Made by a program: the position numbers and the translations under genes. Positions 23,988-32,276 of a stretch of 64,000 nt of DNA are shown here, one piece after another; positions within the stretch are counted from its first letter, which is position 1; every line of letters starts with the position of its first letter. The notes under the pieces are model-generated. The model ran no database searches and was not told the DNA's origin. It saw nothing but the letters and a program-made list of their open reading frames with translations. The DNA comes from Bacillota bacterium (lineage in GTDB: Bacteria > Bacillota > Clostridia > Christensenellales > SZUA-584): positions 409,743-473,742 of the forward strand of contig JAEWTL010000013.1 in the NCBI GenBank assembly GCA_023459495.1, read 5' to 3'.

Positions 23988-24341
23988 ATGAACAAGGACA
24001 TCGGTGAAAAAATCAGAGACATGCGCCAGCAAAAAGGTTTGACACAGCTTGAACTCGCCAGAAAGGCCAAAGTTGCGCAATCCACGCTATCCTACATCGA
24101 GAAGGGCGCCAAAACGCCGCGGTTCGAAACGCTCAATGCGCTGTGCAGCGCCATGGGCATTACGCTGTTTGAACTGTTAACCTTTGGCGAGCCTACCCAT
24201 CCGACGCGCTTTCTTCAGGAAAACGCCGGGTCAGCACCGGCGGGCAGCTTTGAACACTACCTCTACCGGCTGCTGTTGGGCAAGGAACCGCAGCCTGCTG
24301 TTTGCACTTCATCGGCTTGTGAAAGCGAGAATTCAGTATGA
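23988..24341 (+). CDS. XRE-family transcriptional regulator
   Basis: A 117-residue protein. Residues 5-60 form a helix-turn-helix of the Cro/C1 type (KIRDMRQQKGLTQLELARKA, then AQSTLSYIEKGAKTPRFETL). The C-terminal part is short and of unknown role. The ATG at 23988 lies eight bases behind AAAGG. It overlaps the metallo-hydrolase gene by four bases and presumably controls this three-gene operon. Confidence 0.85.
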   Translation: MNKDIGEKIRDMRQQKGLTQLELARKAKVAQSTLSYIEKGAKTPRFETLNALCSAMGITLFELLTFGEPTHPTRFLQENAGSAPAGSFEHYLYRLLLGKEPQPAVCTSSACESENSV

Positions 24342-25171
24342 GAGTATATACGTTGGTTGAAGGAAGCAGCCGCAAGGGCACCGGGTTTTTACCCGACGAC
24401 GGCCTCAGCCTTTATTTTGAGTACGGCGGCCATCGCGTGCTGTTCGACACGGGCGCTACCGCTGCGTTTATCTACAACGCAACGCTGCTTGGCATCGACC
24501 TCTCCAAGGTGGATACGTGCGTTATTTCCCATGCGCATGGACACCATACCGGAGGTTTGCCGAATTTCCTTGAAATCAACGACCATGCCACGGTCTACAT
24601 GAAAAGCGAAACCAAGGGCGATTTCTATATGCGCCGCCCCTTCCATATGGACCAGTGCGGGATCGACCCGGAGCTGTTTCATAAATACGAGGACCGCATC
24701 CGGCTCATCGACGACGACATGGAAATATTCGAGGGCGTCACCGCGGCCAGCATCCGCAATCACCGCAAACCACCCATCTATACCGCGCTGCTCTATGAGC
24801 GCCGGGGCGACGAATTTACCCGCGATACGCTGGCGCATGAGCTCTACCTTGCGATACGCACCTCCGCCGGGACGATCGTGCTGACCGGCTGTTCGCACAA
24901 CGGCATCATCAACATCCTGCATTGCGCCGAAGACCGTTTCGGCAAAGTCGTGGGCGTGATCGGCGGATTCCATCTGGACGGCGCACGGGTAATGGGCTTA
25001 AGGTACCGCGCCGAGCCTACACTTGAGGTTCGCGCAATCGCGCGGTATTTTAACGAGCATAACATCAAGCACATCTACACGGGCTTCTGCACGGGCCGCA
25101 AAGCGCTCGAAAGGCTCGAACTGTTCTCGACCACTCAGCAGGTTCAGTCAGGCGACGTGGTGGACATATGA
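24338..25171 (+). CDS. Metallo-beta-lactamase-fold hydrolase with altered metal motif
   Basis: A 277-residue MBL-fold protein resembling the group annotated as 7,8-dihydropterin-6-yl-methyl-4-(beta-D-ribofuranosyl)aminobenzene 5-phosphate synthase (FDTG near 36, later TGCSHNGIIN and IGGFHLDG). The key motif reads SHAHGHHTGG: the usual H-x-H-x-D-H has His at the Asp position (residue 69). That Asp normally binds the second metal, so catalysis may be changed. Gene order XRE-MBL-small protein, all overlapping by four bases, shows a single coupled unit. The substrate is unknown. Confidence 0.82.
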   Translation: MRVYTLVEGSSRKGTGFLPDDGLSLYFEYGGHRVLFDTGATAAFIYNATLLGIDLSKVDTCVISHAHGHHTGGLPNFLEINDHATVYMKSETKGDFYMRRPFHMDQCGIDPELFHKYEDRIRLIDDDMEIFEGVTAASIRNHRKPPIYTALLYERRGDEFTRDTLAHELYLAIRTSAGTIVLTGCSHNGIINILHCAEDRFGKVVGVIGGFHLDGARVMGLRYRAEPTLEVRAIARYFNEHNIKHIYTGFCTGRKALERLELFSTTQQVQSGDVVDI

Positions 25172-25440
25172 CGGAGGAGGATCAGATCCGCCAACTCACC
25201 GAAGGCATGCGGTTTGAACGCCGCATTCCGGCGTCCGCACGCGACAAGGCAGCCTATGCCGCGCTTGAGGCAGCATGCGAAGACGCGCTGAAAGCGCTGC
25301 AAAAGCTTCACCTGCGCGTGTGGCATGCCGCGCAGGGCGATTATCGTTCCCTGTCCATGGACGAAGCGCACACGCTGCTGGAGGAAGCCCGAGAAAAGAT
25401 CGACGTTGCATTGGAGAAGTGCCCGCGGGCAACTAAATAA
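25168..25440 (+). CDS. Hypothetical helical protein of 90 residues
   Basis: No family is recognised. The sequence is almost all helix-forming, rich in Ala, Glu, Lys and Leu, and could form a helical hairpin (ALEAACEDALKALQKLHLRV, MDEAHTLLEEAREKIDVALE). It overlaps the metallo-hydrolase gene by four bases and ends the operon, before a hairpin terminator. It may be a partner of the hydrolase; that is inference. Confidence 0.7.
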   Translation: MTEEDQIRQLTEGMRFERRIPASARDKAAYAALEAACEDALKALQKLHLRVWHAAQGDYRSLSMDEAHTLLEEAREKIDVALEKCPRATK

Positions 25441-25442
25441 TA

Positions 25443-25500
25443 AAACCTCCCGCTAAGGGAGGTGATCAAGGGTGTAACAACAGTTGTCACCCTTTTTTAT
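25443..25500 (+). terminator. Tandem hairpins and terminator after the XRE/MBL operon
   Basis: CCTCCC...GGGAGG is followed by AAGGGTG and CACCCTT arms around an AACA/TTGT inner stem, ending in TTTTTTATTA. The second hairpin is a classic intrinsic terminator. Confidence 0.8.
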
Positions 25501-25561
25501 TATGCTGTAATACGCACACAGCTTTTTAACCGTGTATCAGGATCAATGATTGGTTATCGCC

Positions 25562-25909
25562 TTATTCCAGTATGATAACGGCGATGAATACGAGCGGCTC
25601 GTCTTTTTCGTTGACGATGGAGTGGCTCGCGCCGCCGCCGCATACGTTGCAGTCACCCTTGCGCAAAATCTTGCGCTCGCCGTCGTCCATCAGCACGCCT
25701 TCGCCCTGCAGCACGAAGTAGACCTCAGTCTCATTTGCGTGCGGGTGCGCGCCGATACCGTCACCCTTCTGCAGCGTATTGACGGCAAACAGGCGGGATT
25801 TGGCAGGCAGGCCTTCTTTGGGTACGATGTGATGCAGCGCCACGCTTCCCGGACCGCCGCGCATCGCTTCACGAACTTCATTTTTCATCTCCTCGTTGCG
25901 GATAACCAT
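25562..25909 (-). CDS. Small cupin-domain protein
   Basis: A 115-residue single-domain cupin. Motif 1 is HPHANETEVYFVLQGEG; motif 2 is the GDCNVCGGGASHSIVN stretch. Two His and a Glu of motif 1 and the His of motif 2 give the usual metal site. It lies 11 bases after the homoserine dehydrogenase gene on the same strand. The substrate is unknown. Confidence 0.85.
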   Translation of the reverse strand: MVIRNEEMKNEVREAMRGGPGSVALHHIVPKEGLPAKSRLFAVNTLQKGDGIGAHPHANETEVYFVLQGEGVLMDDGERKILRKGDCNVCGGGASHSIVNEKDEPLVFIAVIILE

Positions 25910-25920
25910 GGTGATCCTCC

Positions 25921-27192
25921 TTACTTTTCTACGCGGATCATATTTTCAACGCTGACGACCTCGGGCAGATACCGGATGTCGTCGAGCGCGCGCTTCATGG
26001 ACAGCTCCTTGGCTTTGTGCGTGATGAAAATGAGCGGCACGCTTTCCTCGTACTTGCCATTCTGTCTCACGGAGGAGAGGCTCACGCCATAATTGGCGAA
26101 CACGCCTGCGATCTTGGCCAGCACGCCCGGCTGATCCTTCACCATCACACGCATATAGTATTCGCATTCCCAGTTGTTCTCGAAGGTGAGCTCCGAGGAG
26201 ACCTTGGCTTCGTTGTAAAACGTCGTGTAATGGTGGTGCATCTGCCCCGCCGCGTATACGATATCCGAAACCACCGCGCTCGCCGTGGGCATGTCGCCCG
26301 CGCCCTTGCCATACAGCATCAGGTCGCCCACGATATTGCCGTTCAAGAAAATCGCGTTGAACGAGCCGCGCACCGCAGCCAGCGGATGCGTCTTGGGGAT
26401 CATCGTGGGATGCACGCGCACCTCAATACCGGTGCCGCGCTTCTTGCCAATGGCCAACAGCTTCACACGGTATCCCAACTCACTGCCGATTGCGATATCC
26501 TCCTGTGTGACGTTCGTAATGCCTTCGCGGTAGATGTACTCCACCGGCACGCGGGCATGGAACGCCATCGAAGAGAGGATCGACAGCTTATACATGGCAT
26601 CAAAGCCTTCCACGTCGTTTTTCGGATTGGCTTCGGCAAGGCCCTGCCGCTGCGCGTCCTTGAGTACATCTTCAAAGGAGGCCCCCTCCTCTTCCATACG
26701 CGTCAGGATATAATTCGTCGTGCCGTTGATGATGCCCATCACCGACGTGACCTCATTGGCCTGCAGGCTGTCCCAGATGGTACGCAGGATAGGGATGCCG
26801 CCGCCCACACTGGCCTCGAAATAAAGACCTGCTCCACTCTTCGCAGCAGCCGCATTGAGTTCCGGCCAGTGCTGCGCGAGCAGCTCCTTGTTGGCCGTGA
26901 CGACCGTCTTGCCAGCAGTCAGGGCCGCAAGGATAAACTCCTTGGCAGGATTAACTCCGCCCATCAGTTCCACTACGATAGCGATTTCCGGATCTGCGAT
27001 GATGTCGGCGTAGAAGTCCTTCGCCTTCATTTCCTCTGGGACGTCGATGCTGTAGCTCAGCGCAAGTACCTTTTTTAAGTTGAGCGAAAGCCCTTCCTTG
27101 TGCTCAATGCTGTGTTTCTGCATCGCGATGGCCTTGTATACACCCGACCCAACCGTGCCCAGGCCCAGCAGCGCGATGTTGATTTGCTTCAT
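25921..27192 (-). CDS. hom: Homoserine dehydrogenase with ACT domain
   Basis: A 423-residue enzyme that reduces aspartate semialdehyde to homoserine in threonine/methionine synthesis. The NAD-binding motif is ALLGLGTVGSGVYKAI; the catalytic region includes GGGIPILRTIWDSL and NGTTNYILTRMEEEG; a C-terminal ACT domain begins near 345 (YYMRVMVKDQPGVLAKIAGV) and is expected to bind threonine as feedback inhibitor. Ten bases separate it from coaX, so it is probably in the ECF-coaX-hom-cupin transcript. Confidence 0.95.
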   Translation of the reverse strand: MKQINIALLGLGTVGSGVYKAIAMQKHSIEHKEGLSLNLKKVLALSYSIDVPEEMKAKDFYADIIADPEIAIVVELMGGVNPAKEFILAALTAGKTVVTANKELLAQHWPELNAAAAKSGAGLYFEASVGGGIPILRTIWDSLQANEVTSVMGIINGTTNYILTRMEEEGASFEDVLKDAQRQGLAEANPKNDVEGFDAMYKLSILSSMAFHARVPVEYIYREGITNVTQEDIAIGSELGYRVKLLAIGKKRGTGIEVRVHPTMIPKTHPLAAVRGSFNAIFLNGNIVGDLMLYGKGAGDMPTASAVVSDIVYAAGQMHHHYTTFYNEAKVSSELTFENNWECEYYMRVMVKDQPGVLAKIAGVFANYGVSLSSVRQNGKYEESVPLIFITHKAKELSMKRALDDIRYLPEVVSVENMIRVEK

Positions 27193-27202
27193 GATGATGA
27201 CC

Positions 27203-27979
27203 TCAATTCCACTTTTTGGCGTTTCTATGATATAAAATATTCAGCCCGGTCAGCGTCAGCAAGCTGTTGACCGTGCCGATTTCGTCTGATTCCTGCGCGA
27301 TGAGCCGCGCCATGCCGCCCGTAGCGACCACTTTGGGCTCTCCGCCCATCTCCTGTTTCATGCGGCGGATGATATAATCCACCTGCCCCACATAGCCGTA
27401 AATGATGCCCGCCTGCATCCCGGCGATGGTGTTTTTGGCAATCACCGACTCAGGCCGCAGCAGCTCCACGCGCGGCAGGCGCGCGGCGTTCACCGTCAGC
27501 GCCTCGGCGGAAATTTTAAGGCCCGGGCAGATAGCACCGCCCAGAAAATCGCCGTTCTCGGAAACCGCGCCAAACGTGGTGGCCGTGCCAAAGTCCACGA
27601 TGATGCACGGTCCGCCGTAGAGCGCATACGCCGCGATGGCGCTCACGATGCGGTCTGCGCCGAGCTCCCGCGGGTTATCATATTGTATGTTGAGCCCGGT
27701 TTTGATGCCGGGCCCCACAATCATCGCCTTCTTTTCAAAATAGATGGAGCACATGTGCTGCAGCGTATAGTTGATGGACGGAATGACTGAGCTGATGATA
27801 ATGCCTTCCACATCGTCCGCACCGTGGCCGATATGACGGAAGAACGACATAATGCTGATGCCGTATTCATCCGCAGTGCGCTCGGTATCCGTGGTGAGCC
27901 GCCATGAACTCATCAGCTTGTCGCCTTCGAACAGGCCGCATTTGATATTGCTGTTACCTACGTCCAGTACAAATACCAT
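27203..27979 (-). CDS. coaX: Type III pantothenate kinase
   Basis: A 258-residue CoaX that phosphorylates pantothenate as the first step of coenzyme A synthesis; the type III enzyme is insensitive to CoA feedback. The phosphate motif MVFVLDVGNSNIKCGLFEG, ELGADRIVSAIAAYALYGG and VDFGTATTFGAV are all present. It starts immediately after the stop of the ECF S-component gene, which suggests that this transporter supplies pantothenate. Confidence 0.95.
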   Translation of the reverse strand: MVFVLDVGNSNIKCGLFEGDKLMSSWRLTTDTERTADEYGISIMSFFRHIGHGADDVEGIIISSVIPSINYTLQHMCSIYFEKKAMIVGPGIKTGLNIQYDNPRELGADRIVSAIAAYALYGGPCIIVDFGTATTFGAVSENGDFLGGAICPGLKISAEALTVNAARLPRVELLRPESVIAKNTIAGMQAGIIYGYVGQVDYIIRRMKQEMGGEPKVVATGGMARLIAQESDEIGTVNSLLTLTGLNILYHRNAKKWN

Positions 27980-28585
27980 TCAGTTCTCCGTTTTGCGTTT
28001 TTTAGATTTACTCAACGCCATCACTATTGGTATACACAGCACAACTGCTACGGCGGCTTCTATAAGGCCGTTAAAGCCTGCGATACCAAGTAGCACCGCT
28101 CCGACCGTATCCGTTGCTGTTCCAAGCGCATTTGCGAACTCCGGTGCTACCAGCAAATATACGCCAAGCAATACAAACACGGTGTTAGTCAAAGACCCAA
28201 TTGCTGCGGTAATACCTGTGCTTATCGGAAGGAACCTGTCTTTAAACAGTTTACTCAAACCGGTGTATGAAAGGTAAGCGGTTATCGGAATGAGTAGCCT
28301 GGGGATTATCAGTATCACCAGCATGTAGAAAGGTCTTACCTGAAAGACTGGTAAAAAGACCGACGGGAACATAAACAGTTGTGCAACGCTTGTAAGCCCG
28401 AATATCAGCCCCAGAAACAGCCCTGTGCCAAACCCTTCAAGTATGGCTCCGATAATCACTGGGATGGTCATTAGCGTTAATTTTGCTACCGGTCCCGGTA
28501 TGTAGCCTACGGTCAGTCCGAGCAGAATCGTGATTGCCGCAAGCATAGCAGTGATTGTCAGTTTCCTTGCCTTTTTGTTTCTCAT
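27980..28585 (-). CDS. ECF transporter S component, probably for pantothenate
   Basis: A 201-residue integral membrane protein with about six spans, starting KLTITAMLAAITILLGLTVG, the AxxxA-rich helix of energy-coupling-factor S components. The S component gives substrate specificity and works with a shared EcfA/EcfT module encoded elsewhere. Direct adjacency to the pantothenate kinase gene points to pantothenate (PanT-like), but the assignment rests on context. Confidence 0.82.
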   Translation of the reverse strand: MRNKKARKLTITAMLAAITILLGLTVGYIPGPVAKLTLMTIPVIIGAILEGFGTGLFLGLIFGLTSVAQLFMFPSVFLPVFQVRPFYMLVILIIPRLLIPITAYLSYTGLSKLFKDRFLPISTGITAAIGSLTNTVFVLLGVYLLVAPEFANALGTATDTVGAVLLGIAGFNGLIEAAVAVVLCIPIVMALSKSKKRKTEN

Positions 28586-28702
28586 AATTCCTCCGTTCGG
28601 GTTCCTTCTTAATAAAGGATATCCGACTTTGATAAATTTCAGCCCTCATGGTTGTTGCGTAGTACTGCGCAAAGCATGCACCCACACATGAAAAGCTTAG
28701 CG

Positions 28703-28710
28703 GTATTATA
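28703..28710 (-). promoter_or_regulatory. Extended -10 promoter of the ECF-coaX operon
   Basis: On the minus strand TGGTATAAT is an extended -10 box 118 bases before the ATG at 28585; no clear -35 is seen. The 5-prime leader contains TTGCG...CGCAA and other short inverted repeats, but no recognised riboswitch. Confidence 0.45.
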
Positions 28711-28831
28711 CCAACATCCGTCCATGGGCGCAATCAAAAATTGGCCGCGCATACCGCAGTTTCCTGCGCCGCGGACAGTAATATAAACTAAATAAGGATG
28801 AAATTCACGAATTAAAGAATAAAAACGGCGG

Positions 28832-30028
28832 TTATGCTTCTTTGGAACTTGCGGAAGCTTCTGCGCAGCACGCGGCTGATTGTGCTTTCCGTCCCATCCA
28901 TATGGACAGCGCAATCACCGGAACGAGCAGCGCTCCGCACACTGTAAACGCCGCCCCAAGGCCCAGCGAGTCCCCCATCAAACCTACGAGCGGCGGTGCG
29001 GCAAGCGCAGCGGTGTTTACGCCGACAAATATCAGCGCAGAAGCCGCGGCGGTATCGTCCGGCACAAGGTTGCATGCCTCCACCATGAGGCCGGGGAAGT
29101 TGGCCGACAAGCCGAACCCGGGAATGAGCGCGAGCAGGCCAAGCGCCGTGATATCGTTTACCATCAGCATCGCCGCAATGCCCGCGAGTGCCAGCGCATC
29201 GTATACGGCCATGATACGGTAAGCGTTGATGTGCCGGGATATTCGTACAAACACAAGCCGCCCGACCATCGCTCCGACATAGAACATGCACAGCACGAAT
29301 GCACCGGCCAGCGGGGCATCCGAGATATCCGCCGTAAAGCTGGAAAGGAAGTACATGAGGCTGAGCTGCACGAACAGTGCGAGAAAGCTGATAACCACCG
29401 CAACCGGTACGCCGTGCACCTTCCACAACCGCATGGCCTTGCGCACCGTGCCCAGGCTCTGCGGGCACTGCAGCATGGGCCGCCGAATCTCTGTGTGCAG
29501 GCCGGGTACAAACAGCGCCAGCGAAGCCAGCGCCAGCGCGCTGAGGCCGAAGAACACCGTGGCATAGTCGCCGCCCAGCAGCAGCGCGAAAAACGGCGCA
29601 GCAGCGCTAATCGCCGAGAACAGCGCCTGAAGCAGCCCGATGTGGCGGCCCTTCGTGTCGGGCGCGAGGTCCGCTATCACCGCGTTGGAGAGCATATCAA
29701 TGGCGTTGGCAAAAAGGCCGGTAAAGAGGAACAGTACACAAAGCACCCACATGGAAGGCGCCAGAGCCAGCCCTGCAAGGCACAGCGCAAAAGCAAGCTG
29801 CAAAGACGCCATCACCCGCGGCTTGTTAAGCCCTGCAAATACGCAAAAACACAGCAGCATCGCAATGAAAAAGCCGATGGATTGCATCGTGGAAAACAGG
29901 CCTGCCGCCGCCAGCGACAGCGAAAACTTAAGGCGCATCGCGGGGATCATATAGCCGAGAACCGCGGAATAGAGTGCCACCGCGAATACGGATGGGTAAA
30001 CGAAAACGGGCCTGTTCTTCTGTTTCAT
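28832..30028 (-). CDS. MFS transporter
   Basis: A 398-residue major facilitator with about twelve hydrophobic spans. The loop between spans 2 and 3 is short and lacks the strict MFS signature, but the NAVIADLAPDTKGRHIGLLQ motif after span 4 and the symmetric halves are typical of the sugar/proton or drug transporter types with GRHIG at this site. No neighbouring gene hints at the substrate. It is divergent from the rarA region across a 311-bp gap filled with hairpins. Confidence 0.85.
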   Translation of the reverse strand: MKQKNRPVFVYPSVFAVALYSAVLGYMIPAMRLKFSLSLAAAGLFSTMQSIGFFIAMLLCFCVFAGLNKPRVMASLQLAFALCLAGLALAPSMWVLCVLFLFTGLFANAIDMLSNAVIADLAPDTKGRHIGLLQALFSAISAAAPFFALLLGGDYATVFFGLSALALASLALFVPGLHTEIRRPMLQCPQSLGTVRKAMRLWKVHGVPVAVVISFLALFVQLSLMYFLSSFTADISDAPLAGAFVLCMFYVGAMVGRLVFVRISRHINAYRIMAVYDALALAGIAAMLMVNDITALGLLALIPGFGLSANFPGLMVEACNLVPDDTAAASALIFVGVNTAALAAPPLVGLMGDSLGLGAAFTVCGALLVPVIALSIWMGRKAQSAACCAEASASSKEA

Positions 30029-30138
30029 GACGTTCCTCCTGCTGCAAACTTATGTATTATAGCACGCAGGTTGGTTTGCGTATACAGCTAAAAATAGAAG
30101 CGGAAACACTTTCACTTCAGGCTGCTGACAAAGGGATC

Positions 30139-30223
30139 TCCAAGGGACTGGTCCCTTGGATGGAAGCACGAGGGCAGCGCCCTCGCAACCGGGTTTCAAG
30201 GCAAGGCGAAAATACTTTCGCCT
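30139..30223. repeat. Array of three perfect hairpins
   Basis: Within 85 bp lie three perfect inverted repeats. The first is TCCAAGGGAC-TG-GTCCCTTGGA (30139-30160). The second is CGAGGGC-AGC-GCCCTCG (30169-30185). The third is AGGCGAAA-ATAC-TTTCGCCT (30204-30223). None is followed by a T-run. They sit upstream of the rarA promoter and could be a structured RNA, a repeat element or protein-binding sites. Confidence 0.55.
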
Positions 30224-30251
30224 GCTACTTTTCATCAGGCGGGCCCCGTGC

Positions 30252-30308
30252 TATTATGAAGACGGACAAAATTGCTCCAAACTTAATGTCTTTAATAAAT
30301 GGAGCAAT
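30252..30308 (+). promoter_or_regulatory. Promoter -10 and structured leader, copy B (rarA)
   Basis: TATTAT (30252-30257) follows a weak -35 (TTTTCA, 17 bases upstream). The leader has the stem ATTGCTCC (30271-30278)/GGAGCAAT (30301-30308) with a 22-base loop, homologous to the element at 20209-20320. The GGAG arm lies just before ATG codons at 30309 and 30312 that would start a 14-codon peptide (ends at 30353) overlapping the rarA GTG start at 30340. Confidence 0.55.
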
Positions 30309-30339
30309 ATGATGGTCAAAAGGGAAAGGAAACCGACTG

Positions 30340-31647
30340 GTGGACCTGTTTGAAACCCGCACCGCAGCAGCCGCGCCGCTGGCCGACCGCATGCGCCCGC
30401 GCAATCTGGATGAATTCTTCGGCCAGTCCCACATCGTGGGAGGCGGAAGGCTGCTGCGCCGCGCCATCGAGACGGACACCCTGACATCCTCGATTTTCTT
30501 TGGCCCGCCCGGCTCCGGCAAAACTACGCTGGCTTACGTCATCGCATCCACCACAGGCGCGGCTTTTGAAAAATTAAACGCCGTCACCAGCGGAGTAAAG
30601 GAAGTCCGTGTGGTCATTGACCGCGCGGAGGAACGGCTGCGCCTGCACGGCCAGCCCACCTATCTGCTGCTCGACGAGTGCCACCGCTGGAGCAAAACCC
30701 AGTCGGACAGCATCCTGCCCGCGCTGGAAAAAGGCGTCATCCGCTTCATCGGCTCCACCACAGAAAACCCCATGGTATCCATGACGAGCGCTATTGTCAG
30801 CCGCTGCCGCCTGTTCCAGTTCTTCTCGCTCACGCAGGACGACGCAAAACAAATTATGCAGTCCGCGCTGACCGACAAGGAGCGCGGCTACGGATTGCTG
30901 AACGTGGAGCTTCTGCCCGAGGCGCTGGATCACATATCGAACGTGGCCAACGGCGATGCCCGCACCGCGCTGAACGCGCTGGAGCTCGCCGTGCTCACTA
31001 CCCCGCCCAACAAAGAAGGCATCGTCGTCATCGACCTGCCCATCGCCGAGGAGTCCATCCAGCGGCGGGCCGTGCGCTGCGACGACGAGGAATACTACAA
31101 CATGCTCTCCGCGTTCTGCAAATCGCTGCGCGGCTCGGACGCGGACGCGGCGCTGTTCTGGTTTGGCCGCCTCGTGTATGCGGGTGTGGACCCGCGCATT
31201 ATCGTGCGGCGCATCATCGCGCACGCAAGCGAGGATGTGGGCCTTGCCAATCCCTCAGTCTTGACGCAGGCCATGGCAGCTGCGCAGGCGCTTGAATTCA
31301 ACGGCATGCCCGAGGCGCGGCTCAATATCGCACAGGCTATTATCTTCCTCTGCGAATCGCCCAAGTCCAACGCGGTCGTCATGGCGGTGGATCAGGCCTT
31401 CCGCGACGCGGAGCACGCCTATCAGATACCCGTGCCGCTGCACCTGCGCGACACGCACTACCACGGCGCGGACAAATTAGGCAACGGCAAGGGCTACAAA
31501 TATCCGCACGAATTCGCGCGGCACTACACGCCGCAACAATACCTGCCCGACAATATGGTGGGTACGGTGTACTATCATCCGTCCGACGAAGGGTATGAGA
31601 AAAAGATCAGGGAGACGAGACGGTATATGGGGCGGAAAGAGGAGTAA
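30340..31647 (+). CDS. rarA: RarA/MgsA-type AAA ATPase, replication-associated recombination protein
   Basis: A 435-residue AAA+ protein of the RarA/MgsA/WRNIP1 family, acting at stalled replication forks and in recombination. Walker A is FFGPPGSGKTTLAYV, Walker B LLLDECHRW, the sensor region IGSTTENPMVSMTSAIVSRC, and the C-terminal tetramerisation domain ends in YKYPHEFARHYTPQQYLPDN, a family hallmark. The start is a GTG at 30340, behind GGGAAAGGAAACC. The Gln in SHIVGGGRLLRRAI and length are normal. Confidence 0.93.
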   Translation: MDLFETRTAAAAPLADRMRPRNLDEFFGQSHIVGGGRLLRRAIETDTLTSSIFFGPPGSGKTTLAYVIASTTGAAFEKLNAVTSGVKEVRVVIDRAEERLRLHGQPTYLLLDECHRWSKTQSDSILPALEKGVIRFIGSTTENPMVSMTSAIVSRCRLFQFFSLTQDDAKQIMQSALTDKERGYGLLNVELLPEALDHISNVANGDARTALNALELAVLTTPPNKEGIVVIDLPIAEESIQRRAVRCDDEEYYNMLSAFCKSLRGSDADAALFWFGRLVYAGVDPRIIVRRIIAHASEDVGLANPSVLTQAMAAAQALEFNGMPEARLNIAQAIIFLCESPKSNAVVMAVDQAFRDAEHAYQIPVPLHLRDTHYHGADKLGNGKGYKYPHEFARHYTPQQYLPDNMVGTVYYHPSDEGYEKKIRETRRYMGRKEE

Positions 31648-31664
31648 ATTACGGTGGGCTTTAC

Positions 31665-31692
31665 AAAAAAGAGCACCTCATAGAGGATGCCC
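31665..31692 (-). terminator. Terminator of the AT-rich two-gene island
   Basis: On the minus strand GCATCCTC and GAGGTGC pair around TAT and are followed by TCTTTTTT. It lies 20 bases past the stop of the YwgA-like gene. Confidence 0.7.
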
Positions 31693-31710
31693 TTCAGGTA
31701 CACGAGGATC

Positions 31711-32259
31711 TTAACCAACCAATGGAAGCACCTTGTCACTATATAATTCACTATACGCGTTCTTTATAACAGATATAGAAAAATGAGGTTTAATTTCATG
31801 GACATCAATAGAGATACTATCAACATCGTTATTCCAATTATTCTTGATTGCCATAGCATATTGATAAATTATTGTTGAATATAACTCTAGATCCTTAGCA
31901 GATTTATCACCAAAAACACCTAACATTCCATCTATAACCTTTTGGTTAGTTTTAAGATATTCGCTATTACTGTGAATATACTCTTTTGCTTTTTCTGATG
32001 CCTCAATACTATATCCGAAAATGCCATTTGGATATTCAACTTTCATCATTGAAATCAAACCTTCATGTTTAGCATAATCAATATCAGCCATTACATCTGC
32101 GGAATATGGACCATATGTATAAATCTCAAAATCATAGCCTAAAGCCAATTTATAAACAGACTGTAATATATATATGTATTTCATAACAGCGGTTTTACCG
32201 CTTCCTGGTTTTTTGTTCAATATACTCAGCATAATGCTTAAACCTTTTTCGGAATTCAT
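31711..32259 (-). CDS. YwgA-like protein of the AT-rich island
   Basis: A 182-residue protein with a mostly helical sequence. The start region MKYIYILQSVYKLALGYDFEIYTYGPYSADVM resembles the YwgA/SocA-like winged-helix proteins, whose hallmark is the YGPYS element. In B. subtilis ywgA neighbours ywfO, an HD-domain phosphohydrolase, as here. The sequence MLSILNKKPGSGKTAVMKY contains GSGKT, but without other P-loop NTPase features I do not read it as a nucleotide site. The base composition is much more AT-rich than the flanks. It is downstream of the HD gene with 17 bases between. Confidence 0.7.
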   Translation of the reverse strand: MNSEKGLSIMLSILNKKPGSGKTAVMKYIYILQSVYKLALGYDFEIYTYGPYSADVMADIDYAKHEGLISMMKVEYPNGIFGYSIEASEKAKEYIHSNSEYLKTNQKVIDGMLGVFGDKSAKDLELYSTIIYQYAMAIKNNWNNDVDSISIDVHEIKPHFSISVIKNAYSELYSDKVLPLVG

Positions 32260-32276
32260 AATATATATTCTCCTAA

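Noticed and set aside
28586..28831. Riboswitch in the leader of the ECF-coaX operon
   Set aside because: Short inverted repeats are present but no known aptamer core could be recognised.
28880..30091. A 403-codon plus-strand frame opposite the MFS gene
   Set aside because: Its protein is rich in Arg, His and Gln with no hydrophobic or domain pattern, typical of an antisense shadow of a GC-rich gene; the minus strand encodes a clear MFS protein.
31711..32259. P-loop NTPase reading of GSGKT in the YwgA-like protein
   Set aside because: The preceding Gly/hydrophobic strand and the Walker B motif are missing, and the sequence fits the YwgA/SocA-like family.
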